NCBI GenBank assembly: GCA_020726505.1
Contig: JAHLEZ010000013.1
Location: forward strand, 1,984,001 to 2,048,000
Reading direction: 5' to 3'
Source: Leptodontidium sp. MPI-SDFR-AT-0119
Taxonomy: Eukaryota > Ascomycota > Leotiomycetes > Helotiales > Leptodontidiaceae
Length of the DNA stretch: 64,000 bases
Below the pieces are notes generated by a model. It did no database searches, had not been told where the DNA came from, and saw only the letters and a list, made by a program, of their open reading frames with translations. The position numbers and the translations under genes are program-made. Positions 44,817 through 57,519 of this stretch are shown here, one piece after another (within the stretch, counting starts at the first letter, position 1; the number at the start of each line of letters is the position of its first letter).

Positions 44817-47592
44817 TTACCAACGAAGAGGATACTTGCTTGGAGGCAGACCAAATCCACCCTCAGGTACCGCTAGCAAGCTCGCATTGTTATTGTAAAG
44901 CTGGTAATCCACCCCTGATAACGCAACATCATTTCCCCACCAGTTGAAGTTTGAATTCTTGCCCACTCCAAAACTAAACACGAGCGTGACAATCAAACCA
45001 GAAATAGCCACACCGACACTCAAACCAGCGAAGATCATGTAAGCGTACTTCCCCCACCAGGCGGTATAGCGACGCTTCAGATAGTACTGGAAGAACCAAG
45101 CAATGAATATTCCTAGCGTCGCATAAGAGAGGTTGGTGTTTCCAGCCCACTGCAATGCACCAGACAAAGCAACCGCTGGATTCAAAGTCGCCATAATCGC
45201 AGCAGTTGGCTTCCACACGTATCGATCGAATGATACTGCTTGTTTCGCATCCATGCGTGACTGGATGTATTGCCGAATCCGAGGCGCTGCTTTCTCAACC
45301 ACAACCCAAAGTAATCCAAGAATTGCACCAATCAAGAAGCACCAAGGCAAGACCGGGTAGAGTTCGAACATGTTGTTTGTCCCAAAAGCTCCAAAGGATA
45401 TGACTGAAGAAAAGACAGAATTGGCATAGTTGCAGACCATGTACTGCTTGTTGTTCCATTGGCAAAGCGTGTTGTCCTGGTTGAAGTAGGCCACCATGAC
45501 CTCAAGCATACCACAATAGATGAAGCAGTTGACAACACAAGAGGCAATATGTCCTCGAAACACAGCTCGGGGTGGTAGTTTGGCATAGTGAGCGTATTTT
45601 AAATCACCAGCAAAACTGCCTGCCATCTGCTCGAATGCACCTCCAAGCATGAGGATGATCAGCTGTGGAAGTGGCTGCCCAGGCCAGATAATCCCAGGAA
45701 GAACTTGCCAAATGATATTGAGTGAGATGCCTGTAGCTGCGATAGATTCAATGATGATCCAAGGGATTGTCAAGAGTGAGCCGACTCCGACGACGACAAG
45801 AATTGACCACCACGGCGTTTGTGTTGGCCATGCAGCGACACCGACGACGGATACAACGAACCCAAATACGAAGACAATTGTGTACCACCATTCTGGGACT
45901 TCCTTGTAGGGCTTCATCATTCGAGTCTGTCCATCTGTGAAGCCTGTGTAAATTGATCGACGCTTGATGGTGTTGACAACCATGCCGACAAAAGCTTTCT
46001 TCAAAGGAGCCCAGTGCTTTACGAAGACGTACACAATCGAGAAAGTGTAGTAGACAAAGTTCGCACCTGTGACGAAGAGGTTGGCGACAGCGTAGTAAGG
46101 GGGACCGTACTCCTTATATGCATCGAGGTCAACTCTGTTCTCAGGTGTAAGCACCCTGCTGATGTTGTAAGACCCCATATGCTTGTCGAATGCCGAGTTT
46201 GAGTTGATAGGCATATATGCTGCCCAAGACATGTTCGTGTAGTACATGATGAGAATCACGAGCCCAGCAATGACACGCATGCAGTACTGCTGGAGCTGAG
46301 CGAAGAATGGTGCATTCATGGCAGCCGAACCCGATGCGTTGGGATCCCAGGAAGAGAATGGATTGAAGCCCATTCCACCATACGATCCAGTGACAATGGC
46401 CAAATTCTTGTTCTGAGGCGAGATCCAAGTCATCCAGTTGAAGAGTCGGAGAGCTTGAAAGAACTTATTCGGGACCCAATAGTAGACAAGAAATACGGCA
46501 CTGGCAATCACAAAAGATCTGTAGCGAGAGATTCTCCAACCGTCTAAAAAGACGTTAGTACTTGAACTTTCCACCGGCCAAATAACTTACGGATAATTTC
46601 TCCTTTGTTCTCGCCATTAATCAACGCCCGGTTCAGTGCTAAAGTAGGAAGTACGGCAGGCCAGACTGCTTCTTGTGGATAGACACTGAGTCGACGCAGC
46701 ATCCCAGCCGCTCCCAGACCAAATATCTGATTTGCTAATGCAAGGACGATGGCGAAACCAAAACCTGCCCAGCGTTGGTTGAAGAAGATTGGAAGACGCA
46801 TGACCAGCAAGCCAGTGAAATTGCCAATTGTGTTTGCTTGAGAGATGATTGTCGCAAGCAATTGCTCTTTGGAGGACCATGGTCCGGGATTGAGTGTGTA
46901 TCGGGTGCCTCTGACGCGGAAACCCCAATCGGGAAGGGCAAGAGCCAGAAAACGACCCATTGGTACAATCAGAAGTTGAATGACTTGACCCGGAATTGAG
47001 ATTCCAGGTTGGCGAGGACTGAAGACTGGGAGTGTTCAGCAATATATTAACCCGAGACGTCACAAAGCTTACATGTGTTGACTGCTGAAGCGACGCAGAC
47101 CCAAAAGAATCCAACAACATAGGCCCTGATGCTTTCACATGGCTCCTCTGGATCATCATACGGCAATGTGACAGCCCTGACTTCGGCGTATGGAGACCAG
47201 TTGTGGACAGTACCAGCCGTCTTGCAAATCACATATGCCCAATCATCATGTCCCAGCTCACAGGCCGCGCTGCCCTCAAGCAACTCTTTGCAACGTTCAA
47301 TCAGAACGTGGTCAATGGTGTAATCATTATGACAGTTTTCAACAAGGTCTTTGAGGATTTTGAGAGACTCCTCCTCGTTCAAGGTAAGAATGGCGGTGGC
47401 GACACGCTCGGGATCGGATCCTGCTGGCAGTGTCTCGCTCTTCCCATCATGCTGTCCACTATATTCAGCAACAAGACGCTGATGCCACTCGTCCGGGGCG
47501 GTCCAGCTGTCGTCAAGTGAAGTAGTTGTGTAGAGTGTCTTCTCATTGACGTCGAGGACTTTGACATCACCGGGAGACACTTTATCGTCCAT
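44817..47592 (-). CDS. Oligopeptide transporter (OPT family)
   Basis: Three exons (47592-47073, 47025-46591, 46543-44817) give 893 residues. The start ATG 47592 (MDDKV) is used; the frame's longer start is a GTG. The hydrophilic N-terminus of about 160 residues precedes about 14-16 membrane segments. Both OPT motifs are visible: TFFSPRQPGISIPGQVIQLL at the exon 1/2 junction (the NxFFxxRxPxISI type) and YAKLPPRAVFRGH (KIPPR type). OPT proteins are proton-coupled plasma membrane carriers for small peptides, glutathione or metal chelates such as siderophores. The second intron has a perfect TACTAAC branch site. The specific cargo is unknown. Confidence 0.93.
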
Positions 47593-48782
47593 GGTGACAC
47601 TCAAACGCACCTTAATGAGTGTAGAAATTAAACCGATATCTTGACACTAAAGATCTAGAAGTGGTAGCAAATCGAGCTTCCAGGGCATTGACGAGGTCAA
47701 TGAATCGGCGGAGGGGAAGGGTTACTTTAACACTGCCTATCTTGCCTCCAAATACCCTGTGTAGCCCCAACACCATGTTCCTGGCTTTCTAGGATACATA
47801 TCCGTTATCGAGGGTCTACGTACTGCAACCCAACTAATGCAAGACCGCTGTAAGTGCCAATCAGGATATGTCGCCTATCTCAACGTTAGATAGTAAACAT
47901 GCAAGTGACTTAGAGACTATCACTTCATTGGAACTGTAAAAACTACTTTACCCCGCACACCACATTGGTCTGGTATCTTAGATGCAAGGAAACAAAATGA
48001 TCACACCTGCCACACATCTCGTATCCCTGCCTATACACGAAATATCTAGGAAACCCTGCTGTCGCTTTGGTAACTACTGTGCCTCTCTTAACCAATCACA
48101 GGATAAAGGAGGGGTAAATGTCAATAGTGGGATTCTATCGGCAGATGGTTTACCGAGCGGGAGGCGTACGCCACCTCTGATCTCAAGAATCAAGAGTAGC
48201 AGCATCTCTTCGCTCTGCTCGAGTTACAGATGCTTTTATATATTTTCTAATCTCTGCATTTCTACTTACTGGTCATATCGGATCCGATGTGTAACGTCTA
48301 GACTCGTTCGGTTACGCCGCTTGCCCAGCTGTTCCTTGGCGTCGAACGACACAGCAAGCTCGATGCTGTTCTAAGATAAGGCAAAAGACAATTGAGGGGT
48401 AGGATTAGAGAAAGATAAAGATACTTGATCGTATAAGTGGGGAGGATGTAATGTTACATTTGAGGGTTCGTGCACAAGGACATGGCGTCGAGATGTGCTG
48501 TTGAAGCCGTTGCTCGCGACGACCCAAACAGGTAGGTGTTACTGGATTATTTCCTGTTCAATCTACATGGTCTCCCTCCCCGATGACAGATGACCCCTCC
48601 CGCTATATCTCGTGGTCTATTCCTTCAGTGGGCCTGGCTCGGATCGTTGGTTCCTTACCCCAGATCCAAAAGAGAGCTCGACAGGCCAAACCCTGAGCCG
48701 AGGTTTCCAGGACGCTAGACACTCGAAGCCATTTAGTTCTAGCGGGCCCAGTTCCACCTCAGCTTTCATGCATAATGTGGCA
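47593..48782. other. Intergenic region
   Basis: About 1.2 kb. Frames at 47982-48374 and 48612-48914 have no recognisable domain and no splice partners; not called. Holds the OPT promoter. Confidence 0.5.
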
Positions 48783-49205
48783 TCAAACTGTCAACAGAAA
48801 CAAACTCCGAATTGTAGCAACTGTGAACAAAATCCCGTTGTTCGTCCAGTCCCCACTTGTCCAGCCCCCAATATCCCAGAAACCCCGCGGATCGGCAGCG
48901 TAGACCCCATATAAGAGACCCAGGTCTGTCAAGAGAATGCTGAACATAACAATCTTCCATATCTTCAAATCGGGGAATTGGCGAAGAAGCAAGATCTGGA
49001 TCCCGAAGATACAGAGGGCGTATGATCCAAGTCCAACAAGCAAAAAATGAGCAAGTGGATCGACGACATCCACCGAAATAGCATGAGGGACACCGTTTGC
49101 GATGTAAGTTGCATGGTCGAAGAAGAGGACGTATATTCCGGAGAGGCAGATAAGCGGATCGATGTAAAGGAAGAAGATGCGGTAAAAGGTAGGAATATTG
49201 GCCAT
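48783..49205 (-). CDS. Small four-helix membrane protein (DUF7704-like)
   Basis: Single-exon frame of 140 residues. Four hydrophobic segments are seen at about residues 8-28, 52-72, 82-100 and 122-139. The opening (IPTFYRIFFLYIDPL) and the LLTDLGLLYGVY segment resemble a family of small fungal membrane proteins of unknown function listed as DUF7704; this assignment is from memory of the pattern and not certain. No catalytic residues. It lies downstream of and on the same strand as the acyl-CoA synthetase, with about 350 bp between. Confidence 0.65.
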   Translation of the reverse strand: MANIPTFYRIFFLYIDPLICLSGIYVLFFDHATYIANGVPHAISVDVVDPLAHFLLVGLGSYALCIFGIQILLLRQFPDLKIWKIVMFSILLTDLGLLYGVYAADPRGFWDIGGWTSGDWTNNGILFTVATIRSLFLLTV

Positions 49206-49557
49206 GGCGGGGTAGGGCTATGCAGGGAGGTTTGTAGTCAACTTGTTGAGCTGTGGGGCTGTAGTTGGATTCAGTCGATAATATGTGCAATATGGCACCG
49301 AGCTCCAGAAGTGGGGGATGTTGGGATGAAGACGAGAGATAAGGGTGATGATGAAGAAGTGGGAATAAGATGAAGCGACGAAATGGCACGAAAGTAAGCT
49401 GACGGCAGCAAGTTCCCCGCGTTCCCATTAGAGCCAATCAAAACGCACCGCTACCCAACTACAAACACTACTACTTAATCACAAGGCAAATGCCACCTGC
49501 TTGAGAAGACTATTAACGACGTTCGGGCGCTATTCAAACCCAATCCTGATATCCCCA
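49206..49557. other. Spacer between acyl-CoA synthetase and small membrane protein genes
   Basis: 352 bp; holds the synthetase 3' end and the promoter of the small membrane protein. No gene seen. Confidence 0.5.
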
Positions 49558-51925
49558 TCATTCCTTACTCTTCACATACGCGGCCTCAATCTCCCTCTGG
49601 TACTTATCAGAAAGTGCCTTTCGATTCAACTTCAATGTCGCAGTCACCAGGCCCTGCATGGTCAGCGTCTTACGAGAGCAGGAGACATCGGGACATCTCT
49701 TACATTTTGAGGCGTCCACTCCTCATCAGCCAGAACAACACCCACAATCATCTCAATACCAGCCAAGCCTGACCGTCTTCCAATCGCCTGCATTTGATGC
49801 AACACTTCTCGCTGTATCTTCTCCTCGTGGACCAAATCACCAATTCCATGGCCTTTGACACCAAGAGTATCAGCGAGCTTGATCAAAGCAGGCTCCGCTG
49901 GTTGAACGAGAACAATAGGATGAGACTCCGAGGTCGAGGCATAAACACATAAGTTGGCCACGATAGTTGCCGAACGGTACAGAGATTCGAGCTGATCATT
50001 AGCATTGATTCGACGACCGGGAATTGACGACATACCTTCTCTAGAGCAATATACTCCCCATTCAGAGTCTTGACAAGATTCTTCTTTCTGTCTATTATCC
50101 GCAAGTGGCCATTTCGGTCCCATTCCCCAATATCTCCCGTCTTGAACCAGCCTTCCGAAAATGCTGCTGAAGTCTCCTCGGCATTCTCATAATAGCCCTT
50201 CGCGACACTATGACCTCGAATCCATACCTCTCCTTGCGGGTTGGGCAAGTTCGTGGCATGATACCCAGCATCTGGGTAGTCAACAAGCTTGATTTCGACG
50301 GAGGACGCGACTTCGCCGCAGGCATCGATGGTCCAGGAAAGGGGATCACAGATAGCGCCCATACTGAAAAAGTCAGCCAGAACTTAACAAGAAAAGCATA
50401 CATACCCCGCTGTTTCTGTCGATCCGTATGCACTGATTAATGGTGCAATAGCCATCGAGAGGAACTCTTGGGTCTCTCTGGATATCGGGGCAGCGGAAGT
50501 TAAGCAGAGTCGTAGACGACCTCCTGTTGCAGCTTTGACCTTGTTGAATACCAAAGAATCAAGAAGTTTTGACCCAGGGAGACCATTCGACATGAGCGTC
50601 CTAAATTATCAGCCATGTACTAGAAAATAGGAGAGTGCTTACCGTTTGGTATGGAATGCACTCCAGAATGCAGCCTTTAGGACCGGACCGCCACGATCAA
50701 CGTTGGCTATCACACCTTTCTTTACAGTTTCCCAGACAGCAGGCACTCCAACCAAAAGAGTAGGCTTGAACTCCCGGATATCACCGACACAATTCCTGCA
50801 ATTGGCTTCTGAAAGAGTTCTAGGAGAACCGTAGCCCAAGGTAATACCTCGATACAGGGCGACATGCTCCAGGAGAACTTCGAAGATATGGGCGAGGGGG
50901 AGGTATGCAAGAAGACCATCATCAGGGCTAATGTGTGGGCCCAGAATTGTGTTGATTCCAGCAACTACAGTTGTCAGTTTCCTCGTGCCAGCTGCGGAAA
51001 AGGGGATCGTACCTGATGCCACAATGTTCTTGTGGGTCAGCTCAACTCCTTTTGGAACACCCGTGGAGCCTGAAGTATACATGATACAAGCCAAATCGTC
51101 CGTTGAAGGTAACGTCGTGGCGATGGGATTTTCTTCCCCAAGTTGGCGCAGTTCCTCGAAGCTCAAGACTGTAATGTGACCAAACGAAGACTTCAGCAGC
51201 ACCATGTCTTGCTCCCGGACAGTGTGCTCGCTGTCTGTGTTGTAAATTATGAATTGGATGTCTTTTGCATCCTTCAGAACTTTCACCAGTAGGCTTAGCA
51301 AATGTGGTTCCAGGAAGATGGCTTTGGCTTTGGTTGCTGTCAAGGAATACCGTAGTCCATCCTCTCCCAGAGTATCGTATGCCGTAACGATAGGCATCGA
51401 TTGGGATATAGCTCCATGGGCAGTTGCAAGCCAATGGGCGCTGAGAGGTTAGCGAGCAACTAAGCAGATGGAAACAGAACCATACCTTGTTGAGGCAAAC
51501 ATGTGTACACGATCTGGTGAAGCAAGGCCCAGTTGTCGAAACCCTGCCCCAACTTCCAGCGCTAGCTTGTGGTAGCCCGTAAAGCTCATGTACTCATACC
51601 CACTAAGCTCGAAATAAGACCACTTCTTATCCACTTCTTGAAGCTCCCCATTCACGAGCTTCTTTACCTTCTTTGTTTCGTTGTGCATTCGGATGATCTT
51701 TCTGGACCCCAGAGCCTTTCGATCCCCGTATTGTAGGGCACTTTGTTCCACAATGTCGAATAGAGTGGAGATATTCTCATCTGGCTTTGAGAGAAGCTCT
51801 CCTGAGGCTCGCGCATTCCGTCGAGGGACTGTTTGACCCAAGATGGAAGGGGAGTGTGCAACTGGTACTGTGAATGGTGGCAGTCTAGACATGCGAGGCT
51901 CGAAGGTAGTGGATTTATGAGACAT
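49558..51925 (-). CDS. faa1: Long-chain fatty acid-CoA ligase (Faa1/Faa4-like)
   Basis: Seven exons (51925-51486, 51440-51013, 50964-50643, 50600-50406, 50363-50036, 49991-49704, 49653-49558) with introns of 42-50 bp give 698 residues, the size of yeast Faa1. Motifs: the AMP/ATP loop YTSGSTGVPKGVELTHKN, YLPLAHIFE, YGSTETAG and the FKTGDIGEWDRNGHLRIIDRKKN block with the adenylation-domain Asp and Lys. The enzyme activates long-chain fatty acids to acyl-CoA for lipid synthesis, import or beta-oxidation. No peroxisomal signal at the C-terminus (ends VKSKE). It is probably at the endoplasmic reticulum or lipid droplets as in yeast. Symbol is by family resemblance. Confidence 0.93.
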
Positions 51926-52813
51926 TGTGGAAGCGAGGTGGACACGAAAGAGGAGAATTTAGACCAATAAGTTGGAGCGTGAGGAAAATGCGTGAGAGGA
52001 CGATCGAAAGATGCGAAAACGAAAGAGAAAGGAAACGCAAAGAGATCAATAACACCGAGGAGCATATGAATCAAATGAACGGGTATGGCTCATTGTTGTA
52101 TCATGCACATGAACGCGGCCAAGCCACCGAGGCAACACTCTGTTTTCCGGGGTTTGGGGCAAAGGCAAAGCATGCTGACACGGGAGACTCAACAAGTCAG
52201 AAAGCGGCCAGACAACAAAAGAGACTTCCGAGTATGACTTGTATGCGTTCGAAACATAAAGCCGTGTGCATAGCCAGATCAGTGATGCATGTGGGATGCC
52301 GGAGAAGAGGTCGGAAAAGAAAGTGGCGCTGCTGCACTGCCTCGGCTCACTGGGAGCAGGCAAAAGTGTTGAGGTTCGGCTATTCTCAGCAACCACCAGT
52401 CCGCAACACAACAACATGGAGACAAGATGACGAGAGATACTTTGCTTTTCCTGCAAAGAAAGGGACCGGTGTTTAATTACTAAGTCTCTATCACTAGTTT
52501 ATCTGTCACTTGAATGTTCATCATAAGCTCCAACTTTCCCCTGTGCAGCTTGACTGCTGCCCGAATTTTGCCAAGCCAACCTCCGGCTGCGTTGCATGAT
52601 CTGTGGAGCGCAACCCGGCTACAATGACAATCAGAAGTAATATCATCGGTAGAGGCAGCTGAAGCGACACGAGAGAACCACCTTGAATGACTACGAAACT
52701 CAAAACAAACTATGGACTCCCCCAACCCGCAAGTATAGTCCAATTCCCTCAACACGATTTCCTCGTGAATACATCAGCGATTCACTCCCTGCTTGTTCAG
52801 ATGCCAAGAAATT
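51926..52813. other. Intergenic region
   Basis: About 890 bp. Overlapping frames on both strands carry no domain. Contains the synthetase promoter and the thioredoxin gene's 3' flank. Confidence 0.5.
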
Positions 52814-53693
52814 CTAAAGATTGGCCACAATAGTATCCTTCAGCTTCTGAGCACTAGCTCCAGCAAATTCAGCGAGAAGTGAGCCATTCTTGCGAAATTT
52901 GAACGTCGGCACGCTGCGGATCTCTTTGACTTCTGGATGGTCTGGGAGCTTTTCGATGTCAACAACAATGAAGACAGCCTGAGAGTAATCATTGGAATAT
53001 CTACAGCAAGATTCATCAACAATCAGACTTTGTCCAAAAGGGGAAAGAGAATGATCCATGATGACAAGAAGTAGTTCAGTTCAATGGCTGAACTTTATAG
53101 CCTGGACCCCAAAACTTGGAAGATTCAAAAATACATACTGGGAAAAAAAAGGAGCGACAGCTCGACAAGGGCCACACCAGTTTGCCTTGAAATCAACCAC
53201 GATGAGCCTTCCAGGAATTTGCATCAGTGTATCGTACTCGGCATTACTATAGAGTAGAGAGTCAGATTCCTTTCTTTAATGGTGGTGGATAGGCCAGAAG
53301 ATGTGTCACTGATCTCGTTTGCATGTAGCAAGCTGCAGGATGATACAATCTGGAAGCGCGGAGAAGACAGTGAGGCCAAATCGTACCTTTGGACGTAATG
53401 AACATTGTCGTCGGAGAAGCGCAGGTCTTTGGCAAAGTTTCCGTTGGTTGCCTTTTCGGTGTTGAGTACATCGTCCTGGGATCTCGTTTAGCACGGTCCC
53501 CAGGTTGCATTTTCTGGACAAAGTCCGTAGAGTTGGAGTTGAAGACAGAATGGTGCGATGCCGTATTGAATACTTTGTCAAACAGAGTGCTTACCTGTAC
53601 AGTAATTTGGACGTTAAGTCCAGGCTGCGGAAGGGCTGCAGCCAGTCTCGAGGTAGCCAGAAATAGGCCGATGATGGAGGATGTCAAATGCAT
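52814..53693 (-). CDS. Thioredoxin with a predicted signal peptide
   Basis: Four exons (53693-53595, 53475-53387, 53246-53139, 53000-52814) sum to 160 residues in frame. The start MHLTSSIIGLFLATSRLAAA is a classic signal peptide, followed by about 30 residues without known domain and then a complete thioredoxin fold: IVVDFKANWCGPCRAVAPF with active site WCGPC (86-90), IVVDIEKLPD and the cis-proline VPTFKFRKNG. Thioredoxins reduce disulfides; most are cytosolic or mitochondrial, so a secretory one would work in the ER, vacuole, wall or outside. The introns (119, 140 and 138 bp) are about twice the length usual here, which is why shorter models would miss exons 1 and 2. If so, a plain cytosolic thioredoxin is the alternative. 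Confidence 0.75.
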
Positions 53694-55181
53694 TCTGAAT
53701 TGTAGAAATGATTGTAGTCAAAGGTGGCATTGAAAGCAGACTAGGAGATCAATTGGTAGAAGTGACTTGAGTTAGTCCGAGTTGACTTTCTGAACATGTC
53801 TGGGGGTTTAGCTCCGTTTATAACCACCGTGACTGCGCTGCTCAGGGCCTGGTGGATAATCGCTTTGTACGCACTTAATATATCGGTATTCTTGCGTTTA
53901 ATTTGTGTGATGCGAGTTTCCAAGTCGCCATACAGTGTTACCAGCGATCGAGCGATCGACGTATTTGGTAACGATGCTCTTTTGCAACAACTTCGCCTGA
54001 TATTTGGTTCCTTGCAGCTTAGAAATTCTTCATCTTTCACTTTCAATTCAATCCAAATAGCCTAGATCACTCCCCAGAACCATTTTGTACGGTCTTTTCA
54101 CTGACCTATAAGCCTTCAAGTTATGTTTAGTTCTCCAAGGCCGTGAGAATGGTGAAATCTTTGGTAACACTCCCAATTTAACTGTTGCGACGCACATCTT
54201 AAAGCTGGATTCAGACTCAAGCACCAGACTGCCGATCCCGAAATTGATATGACAATACATGAAGTAGCACAGGACAAAGTTCAGGTGATGTTCATTCGCC
54301 TTTCGCACAACACGGCTCTGGACTAGGGACGACCTCAACACATCCTCATTTCTCATATAGCTGAGGACGAAAACACTGGAAGTCTACCAAAGCTCTCATC
54401 GGATTCATTAAATTACATACTTTTATGGCAGGACTAGAATCTAAAATACATCGGAGCGTTGGCGTTCAAGCATTCCAGCTGTTGGAGGAGAATCGCAGGT
54501 CATGTTTGATCGCGAAATCCATTTTGGTGCGAGGAACAAGGATGTCTTTGTGCTAGTCGTTGATCCTGTCCTCAGAGCTACCTTCACAGTTCTATAGTAC
54601 CACCAGTCTCTCATGTCCCCGATATTCCCATGTTGACGAGGACAGTATCGAGGGACCCCATGCAGCTTTTGACGCAAGTGTCACACATTTGGAATTGTAC
54701 ATGAGCTACGAGCTACGGCGTATTTGATCAAGAGGGAGCTCTTTTCCATTGATGCTGTGGTATGAAAGCGAAAGAGCGCGCCCTCAATACCTTCCGACAG
54801 GGACTTTATTGAGGTTGGAGACAATGTTCCCTGTTCAAATTCCCCCTTGACCAAATCCTGGCTTCGAAGAACTCATAGCAAACAAAACAATCGTGGAGAC
54901 TGCAGCAGAGTCTAAACTACTAAACTTGTGATGTTTTCCGAATTTAAGTGGCAAATAAATGAAGACCCACATCCGACACCACGAGGTAAGTAACATTTCA
55001 GTTTCATTTCTTCTCCCAGGTCAATTACCCTGTGTTGGTCGTGACCTCGAATCCTGACCTGGAGCAGGAGCTCGCTTCTACCCCGCGTTTCGGGCCCCCA
55101 CAGAATTGTCAGCCTTTAAAATGGCGTCCGCCTTGGCACGTCAACAACATCACTCCGATGTAGAAACTCCCACTTGCTGAG
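53694..55181. other. Divergent intergenic region
   Basis: About 1.5 kb between thioredoxin and CorA gene starts. No supportable gene seen; short frames at 53741-54356 lack domains. Confidence 0.5.
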
Positions 55182-56779
55182 ATGGCATCCCCTTCACCAC
55201 ATCATCCTCAGACTCCAGCAGTCGAAGAATCCCACGAGAAGGACCATCAACCGCCTGTTCGAAGCCATACAATCGATGTAGTAGAGCACCGCATCAATTC
55301 GGGCTTCAATTCTGTGAAGAGAAGCTTCACTCCTCGGGGCCGAAAGTCGAATCTCCCTCTCGAGGCATGGGCGACTCCTCCCCATCCGTACCATGAGTAT
55401 ATCCGAACGTTGGTAGCAGCGGGATGGAACAATCTGCAGAATTTGGACAGTTATCTGGGCACCCACACAACACAGAATGCGCTGGTCGTATCCGTACTCG
55501 ACATCTCTCAGGGCTCGGAGGATGTCAAACACTGGCCAGATATCCACAGTGAGCTGGACTTGAAGGGTTTTCTGGCTGCAGACAACAGAGGAGGTGCCAA
55601 TGTGCGGATATTTGCAGTGGAATACCAAGGAACTCCGTCACCGGCCTTAATTGAGACTCTTGGAGGGGCTTTAAAATTGGACCCACGGTTTTTCCAATGG
55701 AGCATCAACAGCAACAGCCATGTTTTCACACCATCGCAGCGGCATCGAGCACCATACTTGACTCTTGACTTCGGAGTTTTGGACCCTTCGACGTCAAGTA
55801 CGACCGATGCCGAAAGATTCAGAGTGCTGGTCTACATCCAGGTATGAAAACAAAGTGTTGGAATTGACGATGACTGACCTACCCACCCTTTCTAGCCAGG
55901 TGAGACCAGCAATGAATGGACTGGTAATTACCGTCGCGTGGGCAGTGAAAACGATAGGCTAATGATTTCCAGGTGTCATCCTCTTCAGCTCTTCCACGAA
56001 GATCAACTTATCCCCTCGAATTCTCACAGACCCTCCAGCTTTTGGCTCCGAACTTCCACCTCCTGCCTCACTCGAGCCTAGGACATTCCGAGAACTGTAC
56101 CTCAAATCCTTTCGGTCTGTCGATGTATTGCATGTGCCAGCATCTCCCTTTTACGCCGTCTCCAGTCTGTTTCGACTCAATTGCTATTGTTGGAACGAGA
56201 TAATCGCAGCCATTCGGGTGGAGGATAATCGTATCCAAGGCATATCTGATACCAGTGTTGGGCACACCGAAGAGATTAAGAAATCTTTGACTGTGGTGCA
56301 GAGAGGTGGTAGTCTTGGATGGCCCGGTCGAGACGAACCCATCTCGAAGCAAAGTCAAACTGCTCTCGAAGAGGACTTCAAGCACTTGGTCAACCAGACG
56401 GATCTCCTCTGGCAGATTCGAGAAAAGATGGCTGCCATCCAGAGGAGAAACGCGGATACGCGATGGACTTCTCTCACGAATGCGTTCACATACATGTAAG
56501 ATGGAACAACTGGAGTTGAATTGCGTAATACTGACGATTCACAGTTTTGCCCCAGTCACTATCATGACCGGAATATACGGAATGAATGTTTCACAGATCT
56601 CCGGAGACACCTCGAATCCGAACATCTGGCAATTCTTTGTTGCTGTTGCCATATTCAATGCTGTGGTAGTCATAGCCCTGTCAATCTCTGTCTGGGTTCA
56701 GATCCAAGTGAAGCACGGCAGGAAAGCAGGCCTGAAGGAGATCCTTGGATATTCGATAGGAAAGGTGGGTTCAAGGTGA
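55182..56779 (+). CDS. CorA-family magnesium/divalent cation transporter
   Basis: Four exons (55182-55841, 55896-55923, 55973-56495, 56545-56779) give 481 residues. Exon 2 is a 28-bp micro-exon (PGETSNEWTG). A long soluble N-terminus with acidic and coiled regions is followed by two C-terminal membrane segments around the GMN motif (IYGMNV, residues 416-418), the selectivity signature of CorA/Mrs2/Alr1 channels. It forms a pentameric Mg2+ (or Co2+/Ni2+) channel, at the plasma membrane or an organelle; no targeting signal settles which. The N-terminal region differs from Alr1 and looks like the divergent fungal CorA-like group. Confidence 0.88.
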
Positions 56780-56868
56780 ACCAAACCCCCCGATGGTTGT
56801 GTATTAGTAAAAGATGTCGCGATTTGTCATTCCTTACAACCAGACCCCTTACGCCTTTGCCTCTATTC

Positions 56869-57519
56869 TCATGTAGCTCGACGTTGCTTAGCAAGCCAAA
56901 ATCCCAACACGGCGTCGATTCTGTCCTCCAGCACTGTAATGCTGCTTGGAAGAACTTCGTATCCCACACCCCAGTCATCCAAGCACGCACAGAACAATCG
57001 ATGAAACCCAATCCAAGCATCCTTGCTTTCTGGCATGAGCCTCACTCCGTCGTCTGTCAGCCAGTCTGCTCCAGCCTCGCAAACGATTACCACAGACCGT
57101 TCCATCCCCTTTTTTAACTCCAGCCATTCCGTGGACAACAGTAGATCTCTTGCTGCCGCATCACTGACATATTTCTTTGCGTAGACAATAGGATCTGCAC
57201 CAGACCTGTCCGAGATGAACCACCCACCGTGGCAGGATGCGGCTGCTTCCGCTTGGACTTGGGCTTTCAATATCAGATCTTGCAAGGCCAGAGCCCGAGC
57301 TGGTGAGGAGGTAATATCATCCGCAATGAAGCTGTGCTCTTTCAACACCCCTCTGGCGACTTCTGTGATGATGTCGGGGCGAAGTATCGGATGTCCGCTA
57401 TCGGTTTTGAGGCTGCCATCTGAAGAGAAATATTCTTCAAGAGCCTTGACGAGAGTTGTCTTGCCAGTGCATTGGGCGCCGACGATGTAAATGCTTGGTG
57501 GCTGTTGTCTTTCGGTCAT
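56869..57519 (-). CDS. Small P-loop ATPase/kinase (AAA_28, NadR-like)
   Basis: Single-exon frame of 216 residues with Walker A GAQCTGKTTL (residues 14-23). The later segments ITEVARGVL, LQDLILKAQ and FISDRSGADPIVYAKKY match the AAA_28/NadR-type nucleoside kinase fold, where Asp-Arg-Ser lies after a beta strand. Homologues in fungi are annotated as AAA domain proteins; the substrate is unknown and could be a nucleoside or nicotinamide riboside. It is head-to-head with the RdRP-helicase gene, 304 bp between ATGs, so the two may share a promoter. Confidence 0.82.
   Translation of the reverse strand: MTERQQPPSIYIVGAQCTGKTTLVKALEEYFSSDGSLKTDSGHPILRPDIITEVARGVLKEHSFIADDITSSPARALALQDLILKAQVQAEAAASCHGGWFISDRSGADPIVYAKKYVSDAAARDLLLSTEWLELKKGMERSVVIVCEAGADWLTDDGVRLMPESKDAWIGFHRLFCACLDDWGVGYEVLPSSITVLEDRIDAVLGFWLAKQRRAT

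Noticed and set aside
47982..48374. 130-codon plus-strand frame
   Set aside because: Ser/Cys/Arg-rich random-looking translation upstream of the OPT gene; not supported.
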